Positions 7,180-16,447 of a DNA stretch of 64,000 nucleotides are shown here, in pieces. The stretch is taken from contig JAHWKK010000020.1 of assembly GCA_019347945.1 (NCBI GenBank), positions 1 to 64,000 on the forward strand, given 5' to 3'. A program made the position numbers and the translations under genes. The stretch's first letter is position 1. The number at the start of each line of letters is the position of its first letter. The notes beneath the pieces were generated by a model. That model did no database searches and was not told the DNA's origin. It saw only the letters and a program-made list of their open reading frames with translations. The DNA is from Acidobacteriota bacterium. GTDB lineage: Bacteria; Acidobacteriota; Thermoanaerobaculia; Gp7-AA8; JAHWKK01.

Positions 7180-8662
7180 AGGATTCTTCACGGCGCTTCG
7201 GAATCCGGACGTTGCCGAGCTCGACGAGCTCCGTCGCGAATGGGAAGTCATTCCCTTCGTTCGTCTGCTCTGCGCGGATACGATTACACCCGTGGCGGCG
7301 TTTCGGAGCCTCGCCGACGGAGGTGAGGCCTTCCTGCTCGAGAGCGTCGAGCGGGGAGAGCAGCTCGGTCGCTACTCGTTTCTCGGAGTCCGGCCGCGCC
7401 GGTCGCTCAGCATCGACTGCGACGATGAAGGAGCAGTGGACCGGCTCCGCGAAGAGCTGAGGCCTCTGCGCGTATGGAGATCGGATGTCCTTCCTCCATT
7501 CTTCGGAGGGGCGGTCGGCTACATCGGTTACGGCGCGGCGCAATGGACCGAGAAACTTCCCGACCGCCACCGCTCCGACGACGATGGGCCAGACGCCGAG
7601 ATCGTTTTCTTCGATCACGTCGTCATCTTCGATCATCTGATGTCGCGTCTTCTCCTCGTCGTCAACATCGTCTCGTCGCGAGAGGAATCCTCGGAGAGTC
7701 TGATCGCGGAAGCGGCGGCGATGCTCGACGACTACGAGAATCTTCTCGCGCGGGCGGCTCCCGATCTGGTGCGATTCGACTCGACCGTAGATTCGAAATT
7801 CGAATCGAACTTCACCCGGGAAGAATTCGAATCCGCCGTCGAGCGTGCGAAGGAGGAGATCCGGGCCGGGGAGGCGTTCCAGATCGTTCTGTCGCAGCGG
7901 TGGACCGTCCCGTTTCCAACCTCGGAAGCGCTGATGTTCTATCGAGCGCTCCGCGCGCTCAATCCCTCTCCCTATATGTTTCTCCTTCGCACGGACGATC
8001 TCACAGTCGTCGGCTCGTCCCCCGAGCTGCTCGTAAGCGTCACCGGCGACCGGCTCGAGACGCATCCGATTGCAGGGACCCGCCCGCGAGGCAGAAACGC
8101 CGAGGAGGACAGGAGGCTCGCCGAGGAACTGCTCGCCGATCCGAAGGAGAACGCGGAGCATCTGATGCTCGTCGATCTCGGACGAAACGACATCGGCAGG
8201 GTGAGCCGCCCGGGAACCGTCCGGGTCGAACGCTTCCGGGAGATCGAGCGGTACAGCCATGTGATGCACATGGTGAGCAGCGTGACGGGGCGGCTCCGGG
8301 AGGATCTGAGTCCGATCGACGCTCTCCTCGCGGCGTTTCCGGCCGGAACCGTCAGCGGCGCGCCCCGGATTCGCGCGATGGAAATCATCGATGAGATCGA
8401 GCCGTCGCGACGAGGCGTCTACGCCGGTGCAATCGCCTACTTCGGCTTCTCCGGAAATCTCGACTCCTGCATCGCAATCCGAACGGTCGTTCTCAGCGGC
8501 GACGTCGCCTCGATCCAGGCGGGTGCCGGGATCGTCTTCGACTCGGTCCCGGCCACCGAATGGCAGGAGACGGTCAACAAAGCCGAGGCGATGCGCACGG
8601 CGCTGTCGCTGGCCCGGGGCGCGCTCGAACAGGACCGGGCGCTCGAGGCGGAAAGAAAATGA
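7172..8662 (+). CDS. trpE: Anthranilate synthase component I
   Basis: About 496 residues; converts chorismate and ammonia from TrpG into anthranilate, the first Trp-specific step. N-terminal LLESVERGEQLGRYSF carries the LLES element that binds the feedback inhibitor tryptophan. The C-terminal chorismate-binding domain shows ALNPSPYMFLL, PIAGTRPRG, DLGRNDIGRV and GTVSGAPRIRAMEI, and ends with WQETVNKAEAM. I prefer GTG 7172 (VAEGFF), overlapping the hisS stop by 8 bases; a GTG at 7124 would add 16 unconserved residues. It overlaps trpG by 4 bases (ATGA). Confidence 0.95.
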   Translation: MAEGFFTALRNPDVAELDELRREWEVIPFVRLLCADTITPVAAFRSLADGGEAFLLESVERGEQLGRYSFLGVRPRRSLSIDCDDEGAVDRLREELRPLRVWRSDVLPPFFGGAVGYIGYGAAQWTEKLPDRHRSDDDGPDAEIVFFDHVVIFDHLMSRLLLVVNIVSSREESSESLIAEAAAMLDDYENLLARAAPDLVRFDSTVDSKFESNFTREEFESAVERAKEEIRAGEAFQIVLSQRWTVPFPTSEALMFYRALRALNPSPYMFLLRTDDLTVVGSSPELLVSVTGDRLETHPIAGTRPRGRNAEEDRRLAEELLADPKENAEHLMLVDLGRNDIGRVSRPGTVRVERFREIERYSHVMHMVSSVTGRLREDLSPIDALLAAFPAGTVSGAPRIRAMEIIDEIEPSRRGVYAGAIAYFGFSGNLDSCIAIRTVVLSGDVASIQAGAGIVFDSVPATEWQETVNKAEAMRTALSLARGALEQDRALEAERK

Positions 8663-9228
8663 TTCTCGTCATCGACAACTACGACTCCTTCACCTGGAAT
8701 CTCGTGCAGCTGCTGGAGATGGCGGGAGAGAAGGACCTCCGGGTCGTCAGAAACGACGAAATCACGGTCGGCGAGGTCGAGGACATGGGCCCATCCGCGA
8801 TCGTGATCTCGCCGGGACCCGGCCGGCCCGAAGGCGCGGGGCGGTGCATCGAGATCGTCAGAGAGACTTCCACCGTGCCGACTCTCGGTGTATGTCTGGG
8901 ACACCAGGCAATCGCGGTGGCGCTCGGAGGATCCGTCCGTCGAAGCGACGTTCCGCGGCATGGCAAGATCAGCCAGGTCAACCACGACGGCAAGGGACTG
9001 TTCCGAGATTGCCGGCCCGGGATGAGCGCGGTCCGGTACCACTCGCTCGAGATCGATCGTGAAACTCTTCCCGCCGAGCTGAAGGTCGTGGCAGAAACTC
9101 CGGACGGGACGATCATGGCGATCGAGCACGTGAGCCGCCCTCTGTGGGGAGTGCAGTTTCACCCGGAATCGTTCGGAACGGATGATGGTGCGAAGATGAT
9201 CGGCAATTTTCTCGAGGAGAGACGGTGA
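8659..9228 (+). CDS. trpG: Anthranilate synthase component II, glutamine amidotransferase
   Basis: 189 residues, a class I glutamine amidotransferase supplying ammonia to TrpE; it may also serve aminodeoxychorismate synthase. It begins MILVIDNYDSFTWN, has the oxyanion-hole SPGPGRP segment, the nucleophile in GVCLGHQ (C79) and the catalytic VQFHPES histidine and glutamate near the C-terminus. The ATG at 8659 overlaps the trpE stop by 4 bases, and the open frame upstream of it is only trpE in another frame. Overlaps trpD by 4 bases. Confidence 0.95.
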   Translation: MILVIDNYDSFTWNLVQLLEMAGEKDLRVVRNDEITVGEVEDMGPSAIVISPGPGRPEGAGRCIEIVRETSTVPTLGVCLGHQAIAVALGGSVRRSDVPRHGKISQVNHDGKGLFRDCRPGMSAVRYHSLEIDRETLPAELKVVAETPDGTIMAIEHVSRPLWGVQFHPESFGTDDGAKMIGNFLEERR

Positions 9229-10241
9229 AGGAAACGATTGCACGTCTGATCGGCGGTGACGATCTCGCGGCAGACGAGGTCCGGGAGCTCTTCGGAGCGA
9301 TGATGGACGGGGAGCTCTCGGAGATTCAGAAGACCGCGGTGCTGGTCGCCCTCCGGATGAAGGGCGAGACTGCCGAGGAGATACGAGGTGCGGCCGAGGC
9401 GATGCGGAGCCGGATGTCATCGATCGAGGTCGACACGACCCATCTGGTCGATACCTGCGGGACGGGCGGCGATGCCCGTGGCACGGTGAACATCTCGACG
9501 ATCGCGGCGATCGTCGCGGCTGGAGCGGGAGCGCGCGTCGCCAAGCACGGCAACCGCGCGGTCTCGTCATCGTGCGGGAGCGCGGACATCCTGCGCGAGC
9601 TCGGCGTCAATGTCTTGATCGATGCAGATCAGATGAAGGAAGTTCTGCGACGCGTCGGCATCGCGTTTCTCTTCGCCCCGGCGCTGCATCCGGCGATGGC
9701 GCAGATGATGCCGGTCCGGACCGAGCTCGGCGTCCGAACGGTCTTCAACGTCCTCGGACCGCTGACCAACCCGGCCCGTGTGAAGCGTCAGGTGCTTGGC
9801 GTGTTCGCATCGGAGCTGGTCGAGCCGCTCGCGGAGGTGCTGCTGCAGCTCGGAGCCGAACATGCGATGGTCGTTCGCGGTCTCGACGGGATGGACGAGA
9901 TCTCGACGACGGCGCCGACGCTCGTCGCGGAGGTTCGGGACGGGCGGGTCACCACGTCGCAGCTCGACCCGGAGAGTCTCGGATTCGAGCGCGCCTCGCT
10001 CGAAGATCTTCGCGGCGGCGATGCAGCGACGAATGCGGGCATCGCCAGGGAAGTGCTGAATGGCGATGAAGGAGCGGTGCGCGACATCGTGGAGCTGAAC
10101 GCCGGCGCCGCGCTCTACGTTTCGGGACTCGCCCGGACGATCGAGGATGGGATCGAGCTCGCAGGGGAGTCGCTCGACTCCGGCGCCGCGAGAAACACGC
10201 TCGATCAACTCGTCCGCGTTTCTCACGAGGTCGCGGAATGA
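9225..10241 (+). CDS. trpD: Anthranilate phosphoribosyltransferase
   Basis: 338 residues; joins anthranilate to PRPP. Family motifs present: DTCGTGGDARGTVNIST (PRPP diphosphate binding), VAKHGNRAVSSSCGSADILRELGV, the RTELGVRTVFNVLGPLTNPA block, and GLDGMDEIS. Starts with GTG overlapping trpG by 4 bases and overlaps trpC by 4 bases, typical of translational coupling. Length and motifs are complete, with nothing missing. Confidence 0.96.
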   Translation: MKETIARLIGGDDLAADEVRELFGAMMDGELSEIQKTAVLVALRMKGETAEEIRGAAEAMRSRMSSIEVDTTHLVDTCGTGGDARGTVNISTIAAIVAAGAGARVAKHGNRAVSSSCGSADILRELGVNVLIDADQMKEVLRRVGIAFLFAPALHPAMAQMMPVRTELGVRTVFNVLGPLTNPARVKRQVLGVFASELVEPLAEVLLQLGAEHAMVVRGLDGMDEISTTAPTLVAEVRDGRVTTSQLDPESLGFERASLEDLRGGDAATNAGIAREVLNGDEGAVRDIVELNAGAALYVSGLARTIEDGIELAGESLDSGAARNTLDQLVRVSHEVAE

Positions 10242-11026
10242 CTGGAATTCTCGATCGGATCGTCACCGGCACGAGGAGAGATCTCGATCGCCTCACCGAA
10301 GCCGAGCGGGAGCGGATTCACCATGCTGCGGCGGCAAAGGGAAAGGGCGACCATCGATTCCGCCGAGCGCTCGAAGAGCCCGGCATCCGGATCATTGCCG
10401 AGATCAAGGCCGCCTCCCCCTCGGCGGGTACCATCGCCGGGGAGGTCGATCCGGAAGCGATCGCGCGCCGGTACGCGGAAGGAGGAGCGGCCGCGCTCTC
10501 GGTCGTGACCGAGCCGCATCACTTTCGCGGGTCGAGAGACTGGATCCCGGAGGCGAAGAAGTCGGACCTGCCGGTCATCATGAAGGATTTCGTGGTCGAT
10601 CCCGTCCAGATCGATCGTGGCTTTCTCGCGGGTGCCGATGCCATTCTGCTGCTCGCTTCGATTCTCGACGAAACGCGGTTGCGCGAGCTTCGGCAGAGAA
10701 TCGAGACTCTCGGTCTCGATGCGCTCGTCGAGGTTCACGATGAAAAAGAGCTGGATCTCGCGCTTTCCTCGGGGGCGCCGATCGTCGGAGTCAACAATCG
10801 CAACCTGCGTACGTTCGAGGTCGATCTACGAACCGCGGAGCGAATCGCCCGGCGCATTCCTCCGGACGTCGTCATGGTCGCCGAAAGCGGCATCCACACG
10901 AGGCGCGACATCGAACGGCTCGAGGCCGCGGGTTATCGGGCTTTTCTCGTCGGGGAAGCGCTGATGCGGGCCGGAGATCCTGTGTCACTTCTCAGGACTC
11001 TGACTGCCGCGGAGGTGGAATCATGA
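10238..11026 (+). CDS. trpC: Indole-3-glycerol-phosphate synthase
   Basis: 262 residues, a single-domain (beta/alpha)8 enzyme closing the indole ring from CdRP. Diagnostic segments are IIAEIKAASPSAG (catalytic lysine in strand 1), LPVIMKDFVVDP, ALVEVHDEKEL, VGVNNRNLRTF and AESGIHTRRD. It is monofunctional; PRAI is the separate next gene. ATG overlaps the trpD stop by 4 bases and the stop overlaps trpF by 4 bases. Confidence 0.96.
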   Translation: MTGILDRIVTGTRRDLDRLTEAERERIHHAAAAKGKGDHRFRRALEEPGIRIIAEIKAASPSAGTIAGEVDPEAIARRYAEGGAAALSVVTEPHHFRGSRDWIPEAKKSDLPVIMKDFVVDPVQIDRGFLAGADAILLLASILDETRLRELRQRIETLGLDALVEVHDEKELDLALSSGAPIVGVNNRNLRTFEVDLRTAERIARRIPPDVVMVAESGIHTRRDIERLEAAGYRAFLVGEALMRAGDPVSLLRTLTAAEVES

Positions 11027-11637
11027 CGCTGGTCAAGATCTGCGGAATCACCCGTCCTGAAGATGCCAGGCTGGCCGTCGAAGCCGGGGCGACGTGGGTC
11101 GGAGTGATTTTCGCTCGAGAATCGAGGCGAAAAATCGATGACGCCGCGGCGAAGGAAGTGAGAGCGGCACTGAACGATCTGGGACATGGTGAGCTCGTCG
11201 GAGTTTTCGTGAATGAGGATCCCGCGCGGATCAACCGGCTCTGCCGGGACGTCGGTCTCGATCGTGTGCAGCTCCATGGTGACGAGTCAGACGTCGACAT
11301 CGAACGCATCGTTGTTCCGGTGATCCGAGCCATTCGGGTGGGTGCGGCCCCTCCGGAGATGCCAGTGGGGGGTTCGCCCGGGATGTGGCTGTTCGATACC
11401 GCCGACGCGTCGGGAAGGGGAGGCACGGGAAAATCTTTCGACTGGAAACTGCTCGACGCATTGCAGGGACATCGCCCGTTTCTGCTCTCCGGCGGACTCG
11501 ATCCGGAGAACGTCGCCGACGCGATTCGCCGCGTCCGGCCCGACGGAGTCGACGTGGCCAGCGGGATCGAGTCGTCCCCCGGAATCAAGGATCACGACAA
11601 GCTCCGCGCCTTCATTCGCGAGGTGAAGAATGCGTGA
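11023..11637 (+). CDS. trpF: Phosphoribosylanthranilate isomerase
   Basis: 204 residues, isomerising phosphoribosylanthranilate to CdRP. The N-terminal [12 protein letters not shown] carries the catalytic cysteine; later landmarks are [11 protein letters not shown], the [19 protein letters not shown] loop with the general-acid aspartate, [11 protein letters not shown] and [15 protein letters not shown]. Overlaps trpC by 4 bases and trpB by 8 bases. Complete and ordinary. Confidence 0.95.
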   Translation: MTLVKICGITRPEDARLAVEAGATWVGVIFARESRRKIDDAAAKEVRAALNDLGHGELVGVFVNEDPARINRLCRDVGLDRVQLHGDESDVDIERIVVPVIRAIRVGAAPPEMPVGGSPGMWLFDTADASGRGGTGKSFDWKLLDALQGHRPFLLSGGLDPENVADAIRRVRPDGVDVASGIESSPGIKDHDKLRAFIREVKNA

Positions 11638-12826
11638 GACGCTTCCCGACAGTGACGGATGGTTCGGCCGGTTCGGAGGGAAGTACGTCCCCGAGACGCT
11701 GATCTACCCGATCGATGAGCTCGGGAAAGCGTACGGGAAGGCGAGAAAGGATCGCGACTTCCGCAACGAGCTCGATGATCTCCTGCGCGACTACGTCGGC
11801 CGCCCCAGCGCGCTGACCGAGGCACCCGGGTTTGTCTATGCGATCGGCGGTGACTTTCGCCTCTTTCTCAAGCGAGAGGATCTGAACCACACCGGCGCCC
11901 ACAAGATCAACAACGCTCTCGGTCAGGCGCTGCTTGCCAGGCGGATGGGGAAGAAGCGAATCATCGCCGAGACCGGTGCGGGCCAGCACGGCGTCGCAAC
12001 AGCGACGGCCTGCGCGCTGCTCGGGCTCGACTGCGTCGTCTACATGGGACGCGTCGACATGGAGCGACAGGCACCCAACGTCTACAGGATGAGGATCCTC
12101 GGAGCCGACGTCGTCCCTGTTGATTCCGGAAGCAGGACGCTGAAGGATGCGATCAACGAAGCGATCCGCGACTGGGTCACGAACGTCGCGACGACCCACT
12201 ACATCATCGGATCGGTGCTCGGTCCGCACCCCTACCCGATGATCGTCCGGGATTTCCAGTCGGTCATCGGACGGGAAGCGATCGAGCAGCTCGACAATGC
12301 CGTCGGGAGACTGCCGAACACCGCAATCGCATGCGTCGGCGGGGGCTCGAATGCAATCGGTCTTTTTCACGCGTTGATCAGGAAGAAGAAGGTCCGGCTG
12401 ATCGGGGTCGAAGCGGGCGGATCCGCGCTCGAGCCCGGGAAGCACGCCGCACGATTTTCCGGCGGTTCGGAAGGCGTCCTTCACGGAACCCGATCGATGT
12501 TGCTCCAGGACGAGGCGGGACAGATCCTCGAGACGCATTCCGTTTCGGCAGGGCTCGACTATCCGTCAATAGGTCCCGAGCACGCGTTTCACCAGGAGTC
12601 CGGGCGGATCGAGTACACCTCGTGCGACGACGACACCGCGGTCGAGGCCTTCCACCTGCTCAGTCGATCGATGGGGATCATTCCCGCCCTCGAGTCCGCT
12701 CACGCCCTCGGTTATCTCCTCCGGAATCCGGACGAGCATCGCGGGGAGATCGTCCTGCTCAATCTCTCGGGAAGGGGAGACAAGGACGTTGCGACGGTCG
12801 CCCGGCTCGAGGGGGATTCGATTTGA
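11630..12826 (+). CDS. trpB: Tryptophan synthase beta subunit
   Basis: 398 residues, PLP-dependent beta-replacement of serine hydroxyl by indole. It is a TrpB1-type sequence: [13 protein letters not shown] near the N-terminus, the PLP lysine in [10 protein letters not shown] (K92), [13 protein letters not shown], the phosphate-binding [10 protein letters not shown] loop, and a C-terminal [11 protein letters not shown]. It forms the alpha2beta2 channel complex with trpA, which follows with a 4-base overlap. Confidence 0.97.
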   Translation: MRETLPDSDGWFGRFGGKYVPETLIYPIDELGKAYGKARKDRDFRNELDDLLRDYVGRPSALTEAPGFVYAIGGDFRLFLKREDLNHTGAHKINNALGQALLARRMGKKRIIAETGAGQHGVATATACALLGLDCVVYMGRVDMERQAPNVYRMRILGADVVPVDSGSRTLKDAINEAIRDWVTNVATTHYIIGSVLGPHPYPMIVRDFQSVIGREAIEQLDNAVGRLPNTAIACVGGGSNAIGLFHALIRKKKVRLIGVEAGGSALEPGKHAARFSGGSEGVLHGTRSMLLQDEAGQILETHSVSAGLDYPSIGPEHAFHQESGRIEYTSCDDDTAVEAFHLLSRSMGIIPALESAHALGYLLRNPDEHRGEIVLLNLSGRGDKDVATVARLEGDSI

Positions 12827-13611
12827 GCCGGATCACGAAAATGTTTCGCCGGCTCGACCGCGAAGAGCGGTGCGGCCTGATCGCGTACGTCACATGCGGA
12901 CATCCCGACCTCGAAACGATTCCGGAGATCGTCGAAGCGCTCGAAGCGAGCGGCGCCGATGCCATCGAGCTGGGAGTCCCGTTTTCCGATCCGATCGCCG
13001 ACGGTCCCGTCATCCAGTCCTCTTCCCGGCATGCGCTGCAGCGAGGGGTGTCGACGGCGGATTGCATCGCCGTTGCGGCCGCGATTCGTGAACGATCGGA
13101 GATTCCGCTCATACTTTTCTCCTACGTCAACCCGCTCATGAGACTCGGCGCGGGAGGTCTCGCGAAGAGCGCCGACGCCGCCGGGATCGATGCCGTGCTG
13201 ATCACCGATCTCCCGCCGGAGGCCTCGGGTGAGTTTCGCCGGGCACTCTCCCGCCGGAAAATCGGAATGATCTTCCTCGCATCTCCGACCTCGTCGGCGG
13301 CGAGGCTGCGGCTCATCGACCAGAAGAGCGACGGATTCGTCTACTACGTGTCGACGACCGGCGTCACCGGGCCCCGACGCGAGCTCGAGGAAGATCTCAC
13401 CGCGCGGCTCGATGCCGTCCGGGCGAAGCTGAAGAAGCCGCTCGCCGTCGGCTTCGGGGTTTCGGAGCATCAGCACTACGAAGCGCTGCGGGATCACTGC
13501 GACGCTGTCGTCGTCGGAAGCGCGATCGTCCGGGCGATCGGTGAGGGTAAGCGCTCCGGAGCCGCAAAGCGAGCGGCCTCGGTGGTGAGCCGGATCAGGG
13601 GTGGCGTGTAG
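12823..13611 (+). CDS. trpA: Tryptophan synthase alpha subunit
   Basis: 262 residues; cleaves indole-3-glycerol phosphate to indole and glyceraldehyde-3-phosphate. I chose the TTG at 12823, which overlaps the trpB stop (TTGA) and has GAGGGGGA a few bases upstream. With this start the catalytic residues in [14 protein letters not shown] fall at E49 and D60, the same numbers as in the E. coli enzyme. Other landmarks are [30 protein letters not shown] and [11 protein letters not shown]. An ATG at 12841 is the alternative. Last gene of the operon. Confidence 0.95.
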   Translation: MSRITKMFRRLDREERCGLIAYVTCGHPDLETIPEIVEALEASGADAIELGVPFSDPIADGPVIQSSSRHALQRGVSTADCIAVAAAIRERSEIPLILFSYVNPLMRLGAGGLAKSADAAGIDAVLITDLPPEASGEFRRALSRRKIGMIFLASPTSSAARLRLIDQKSDGFVYYVSTTGVTGPRRELEEDLTARLDAVRAKLKKPLAVGFGVSEHQHYEALRDHCDAVVVGSAIVRAIGEGKRSGAAKRAASVVSRIRGGV

Positions 13612-13659
13612 GGGTGGGACCAGACGGCTGAATCGCTCGAACCGGTGCCCTAAACATCA

Positions 13660-13674
13660 GACCACGCGGTGGTC
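13660..13674 (+). terminator. Weak hairpin after trpA
   Basis: GACCAC-GCG-GTGGTC forms a 6-bp stem with a 3-base loop about 50 bases after the trpA stop. No T run follows, so a terminator role is uncertain. The much stronger palindrome at 13701-13792 is a better candidate. Confidence 0.3.
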
Positions 13675-13700
13675 GCCAGGCTCCGGCAACGCTGTGAGGC

Positions 13701-13792
13701 GGGGTCCGGGTCTGAACTTGGAACTTAACTCGTGAAATTCGGTATTTTTTCAACCGATTCCGGAGTTAAGTTCCAAGTTCAGACCCGACCCC
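13701..13792. repeat. Long inverted repeat between trpA and the exporter, possible bidirectional terminator
   Basis: A 24-bp perfect inverted repeat (13708-13731 with 13763-13786) is extended by GGGGTC/GACCCC (13701-13706 with 13787-13792) across one bulged base, giving a stem of about 30 bp around a 31-base loop that contains TTTTTT. It lies between convergent genes, and its right arm encodes the last residues of the exporter on the minus strand. A degraded copy of the right arm is at 190-222, which suggests a dispersed element. Confidence 0.8.
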
Positions 13793-15169
13793 GTCGTTTC
13801 TTAGCATCGTCGCCGATATGACGGGCGCGACGAGCAGAAAACCCGCCGAGACGAGCATCGCGATCCGGAATCCCGCGGAGAATCGCTCCGGGGCGAGATG
13901 CTGTGCTGCGGGAAGCCCCGCCAGCAGTGGAATGACGCTGATCCCGATGAGCTGAGCGAGTCTCGCGACGGCATTGTTCGCTCCGGAGGCGAGCCCCGAG
14001 TGTGCGTCGTCGAGAGCGCCGAGCGCGGTCGCGGTCAGCGGGGCTACGGTTAGCCCGAGTCCGATCCCGAAGACCACGATCGGGACGAGCACGGCGGGGA
14101 CGTAGGGATCGCCGTCGGCAACCCGGCTCATGAAGTACGTTCCGACCGCACAGATCGCGGGCCCGGCGATCAGTGGGATCATCGGACCGTGCAATCCGGC
14201 CCACCGCCCCGCGAGCGGCGAGAGGATCAGCAGCAGCAACGTGACCGGCGCGGTTGCCAGACCGGCCTGGAACGCCGAATATCCGAGCACGTTCTGCAAC
14301 TGAATTGTCAGAAGGAAGAAGACCGTCCCGAGAACGCCGTAGACGACGATGGTGATCAGGTTTGCGGCGATGAAGGGGCGCGACTCGAAGATCGGCGGCG
14401 GCAGGAGGCGCGTCTCCCCCCGGCGGCGCTGCTGAACGATCAGTGCAGGGAGGAAAGCGAGGAAAGCCACACCCGCGGAGAGCACGGGCAACGAGGTCCA
14501 TCCCTGGACCGGACCCTCGATGAGCACGAAGAGGAGAGTGCCCGCCGATGCGATCAGCAGCGCAGCTCCGGCGTAGTCGATCGCCGATCGTTTCGCCGGC
14601 TCGTCGCTCGGGATCGATCGCGTGAGAAACGCCGTCACGAGCGCCAGCGGGAGGTTCAGAAAGAAGACGACGCGCCACGAGATCGCATCGACCAGCCATC
14701 CGCCGACGACCGGGCCGAGCACAGTCGACAGGCCCGAAAAGCCCGACCAGAATCCGATCGCGGTGCTTCGATCCTCCGATCGGAAGCTCGCCTGGACGAG
14801 CGCGAGGCTCGTCGGGACGACCAGAGCGGCCGCCGCACCCTGGAGCGTTCGGAAGATGATCAGCCAGACCGCCCCGGGCGCGAGACCGCACGCGAGTGAC
14901 GTTGCCGCGAAGGCGATCACGCCCCATGTGAAGACACGCTTCTTACCGACGTTGTCGGCGAGGCGGCCGACGGGGAGGATGAGAGCGCCGAGCGTGAGGA
15001 GGTAGCCGTCGAGGATCCATTGCAGCTCGGAGAAGCTGGCGCCGAGCTGCTCGGCGATTGCGGGGAGCGCGACGTTGACCGCGGTGGAATCGAGAAACGC
15101 CATCCCCGAGGCGAGGATCGTGGCGGAGAGCGTGAGGAGACCCTGCCGGGAGCGGAGCTCGAGCTTCAT
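13766..15169 (-). CDS. DHA2-family (14-TM) MFS drug exporter, EmrB/QacA-like
   Basis: 467 residues from the ATG at 15169 (MKLELRSRQG). An in-frame upstream ATG would add an unconserved 33-residue tail. It is a hydrophobic proton-coupled efflux pump of the inner membrane. Motifs are LDSTAVNVALPAI in helix 1 (family D1 motif), GRLADNVGKKR between helices 2 and 3 (motif A), and LGPVVGGWL in helix 5 (antiporter motif C). Length and helix density fit the 14-TM DHA2 type. No fusion protein (EmrA-type) is adjacent, so it probably acts alone. The last codons lie inside the long palindrome, so the natural C-terminus may have been altered by repeat insertion. Confidence 0.9.
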   Translation of the reverse strand: MKLELRSRQGLLTLSATILASGMAFLDSTAVNVALPAIAEQLGASFSELQWILDGYLLTLGALILPVGRLADNVGKKRVFTWGVIAFAATSLACGLAPGAVWLIIFRTLQGAAAALVVPTSLALVQASFRSEDRSTAIGFWSGFSGLSTVLGPVVGGWLVDAISWRVVFFLNLPLALVTAFLTRSIPSDEPAKRSAIDYAGAALLIASAGTLLFVLIEGPVQGWTSLPVLSAGVAFLAFLPALIVQQRRRGETRLLPPPIFESRPFIAANLITIVVYGVLGTVFFLLTIQLQNVLGYSAFQAGLATAPVTLLLLILSPLAGRWAGLHGPMIPLIAGPAICAVGTYFMSRVADGDPYVPAVLVPIVVFGIGLGLTVAPLTATALGALDDAHSGLASGANNAVARLAQLIGISVIPLLAGLPAAQHLAPERFSAGFRIAMLVSAGFLLVAPVISATMLRNDGVGSELGT

Positions 15170-15261
15170 CGGAACGCATTGTAGAATGCGTGCGAGCCGA
15201 GAATGCGTGCGGAAATAGGTATGACCCTCATTGGCGATCGAATGAGACACGGAGGCTCTCG

Positions 15262-15636
15262 ATGACAACCGGAGAACCGGAATCGGTCAGTTCGATTTCA
15301 TGCCGCGTCGTCGCCGCTCGCGAGGACGACTCGCGCTGGTGGAGTTTCTACCTGATCAACGACGAAGACTCGCCTCTCGGCTCGGCCGTGCTCGACAAGG
15401 TCTGTTACGAATGGGCCGACCAGTATCTGGAGACGAAGGAACCGAACGAGTGCGTGATGAATCTGGCGCCCGGGGACCGGGCACGGATCTGGCGGGACGA
15501 CGGAGAATCCGAGACGCGCATCGACCTCTGGCTCACCATCGAGCACCGAGGTCAGAGGGGACGATTCCTCTTCGAATTTCCAAAGCTCTACAAGCAGACC
15601 GGGAATCATCTGGACGGACTCGGCCCGGGCGCGTGA
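15262..15636 (+). CDS. Hypothetical protein, 124 aa
   Basis: Not recognised. The start at 15262 is supported by GGAGG 6 bases upstream. The product is soluble, acidic and rich in Trp and Tyr (WWSFYLIND, YEWADQYL, RIDLWLTIEHRG), without signal peptide or membrane segment. It has a single central cysteine pair region (VCYEW, ECVMN). It sits between the exporter and an exonuclease-like gene, with about 100 bases to the latter. Normal codon use for the window supports a real gene. Confidence 0.6.
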   Translation: MTTGEPESVSSISCRVVAAREDDSRWWSFYLINDEDSPLGSAVLDKVCYEWADQYLETKEPNECVMNLAPGDRARIWRDDGESETRIDLWLTIEHRGQRGRFLFEFPKLYKQTGNHLDGLGPGA

Positions 15637-15735
15637 GGTCGAACCGTAACCGGTTGCGCCCCGACTGGAGATTTTCTGTCGACCCCGCCTCGTGAGGCTG
15701 GAACGGTCTCAGGCAGGGGAAAGGAGGTTCACACC

Positions 15736-16296
15736 GTGAGCGAAGTCTATGTGAGCACGGACGTCGACGCCGATGGCCCGATACCCGGCCCGCACTCGAT
15801 GCTCAGCTTCGGGTCCGCAGCCTATACTGCGGACAAAGAGCTCCTCGGAACCTTCTCTGCCAACCTCGTCGCGCTCCCCGATGCAGAGCCGGACCCGGAT
15901 ACGGCCGCGTGGTGGGCCGGTCAACCTGAAGCATGGGAAGCGTGCAGGAAGAATCCGAGAGAGCCGGAGCTCGTCATGCGTGAGTACGTCGAGTGGCTGA
16001 AGAGTTTGCCGGGCAGTCCTGTCTTCGTCGGCTATCCGGTCACGTACGATTTCATGTTCATCCACTGGTATCTGACTCGATTCACCGGCGAGAATCCCTT
16101 CTCGCACTCGGGACTCGACGTCAAGACGCTCGCGATGGCGATGCTACGGAAACCGTATCGTGAGTCCACGAAATCGAACATGCCAGAACGATGGTTCGAC
16201 GATCTCCCGCACACGCACGTCGCCCTGGATGATGCGATCGCTCAGGGTGCGCTGTTCTGCAACATGCTTCGCGAGCTCCGCGGAGGACAGGTGTAA
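15736..16296 (+). CDS. DEDDh-type 3'-5' exonuclease-like protein
   Basis: 186 residues with the layout of an RNase H-fold exonuclease (DnaQ/RNase T superfamily). ExoI-like STDVDADGP gives the first acidic pair (D9, D11), [14 protein letters not shown] gives the second aspartate block, and [11 protein letters not shown] gives the late His-x-x-x-Asp pair of DEDDh enzymes. It should need two divalent metal ions; DNA or RNA substrate is unknown. GTG start is strongly supported by AAAGGAGGT 7 bases upstream. Stand-alone gene with no polymerase nearby. Confidence 0.75.
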   Translation: MSEVYVSTDVDADGPIPGPHSMLSFGSAAYTADKELLGTFSANLVALPDAEPDPDTAAWWAGQPEAWEACRKNPREPELVMREYVEWLKSLPGSPVFVGYPVTYDFMFIHWYLTRFTGENPFSHSGLDVKTLAMAMLRKPYRESTKSNMPERWFDDLPHTHVALDDAIAQGALFCNMLRELRGGQV

Positions 16297-16447
16297 AGCA
16301 GGGAATCGCGATATGAGAATCTCATCGATGGTGCGCCGTACGAGAACATTACTCCAATCCCGAAAACGCGGAGGACCGGCGATGACCGATCCAAGGGACC
16401 TTGAGTCGAATACCTCCCCGAACGTCCTGCACCGTGAGATTTTCTCT

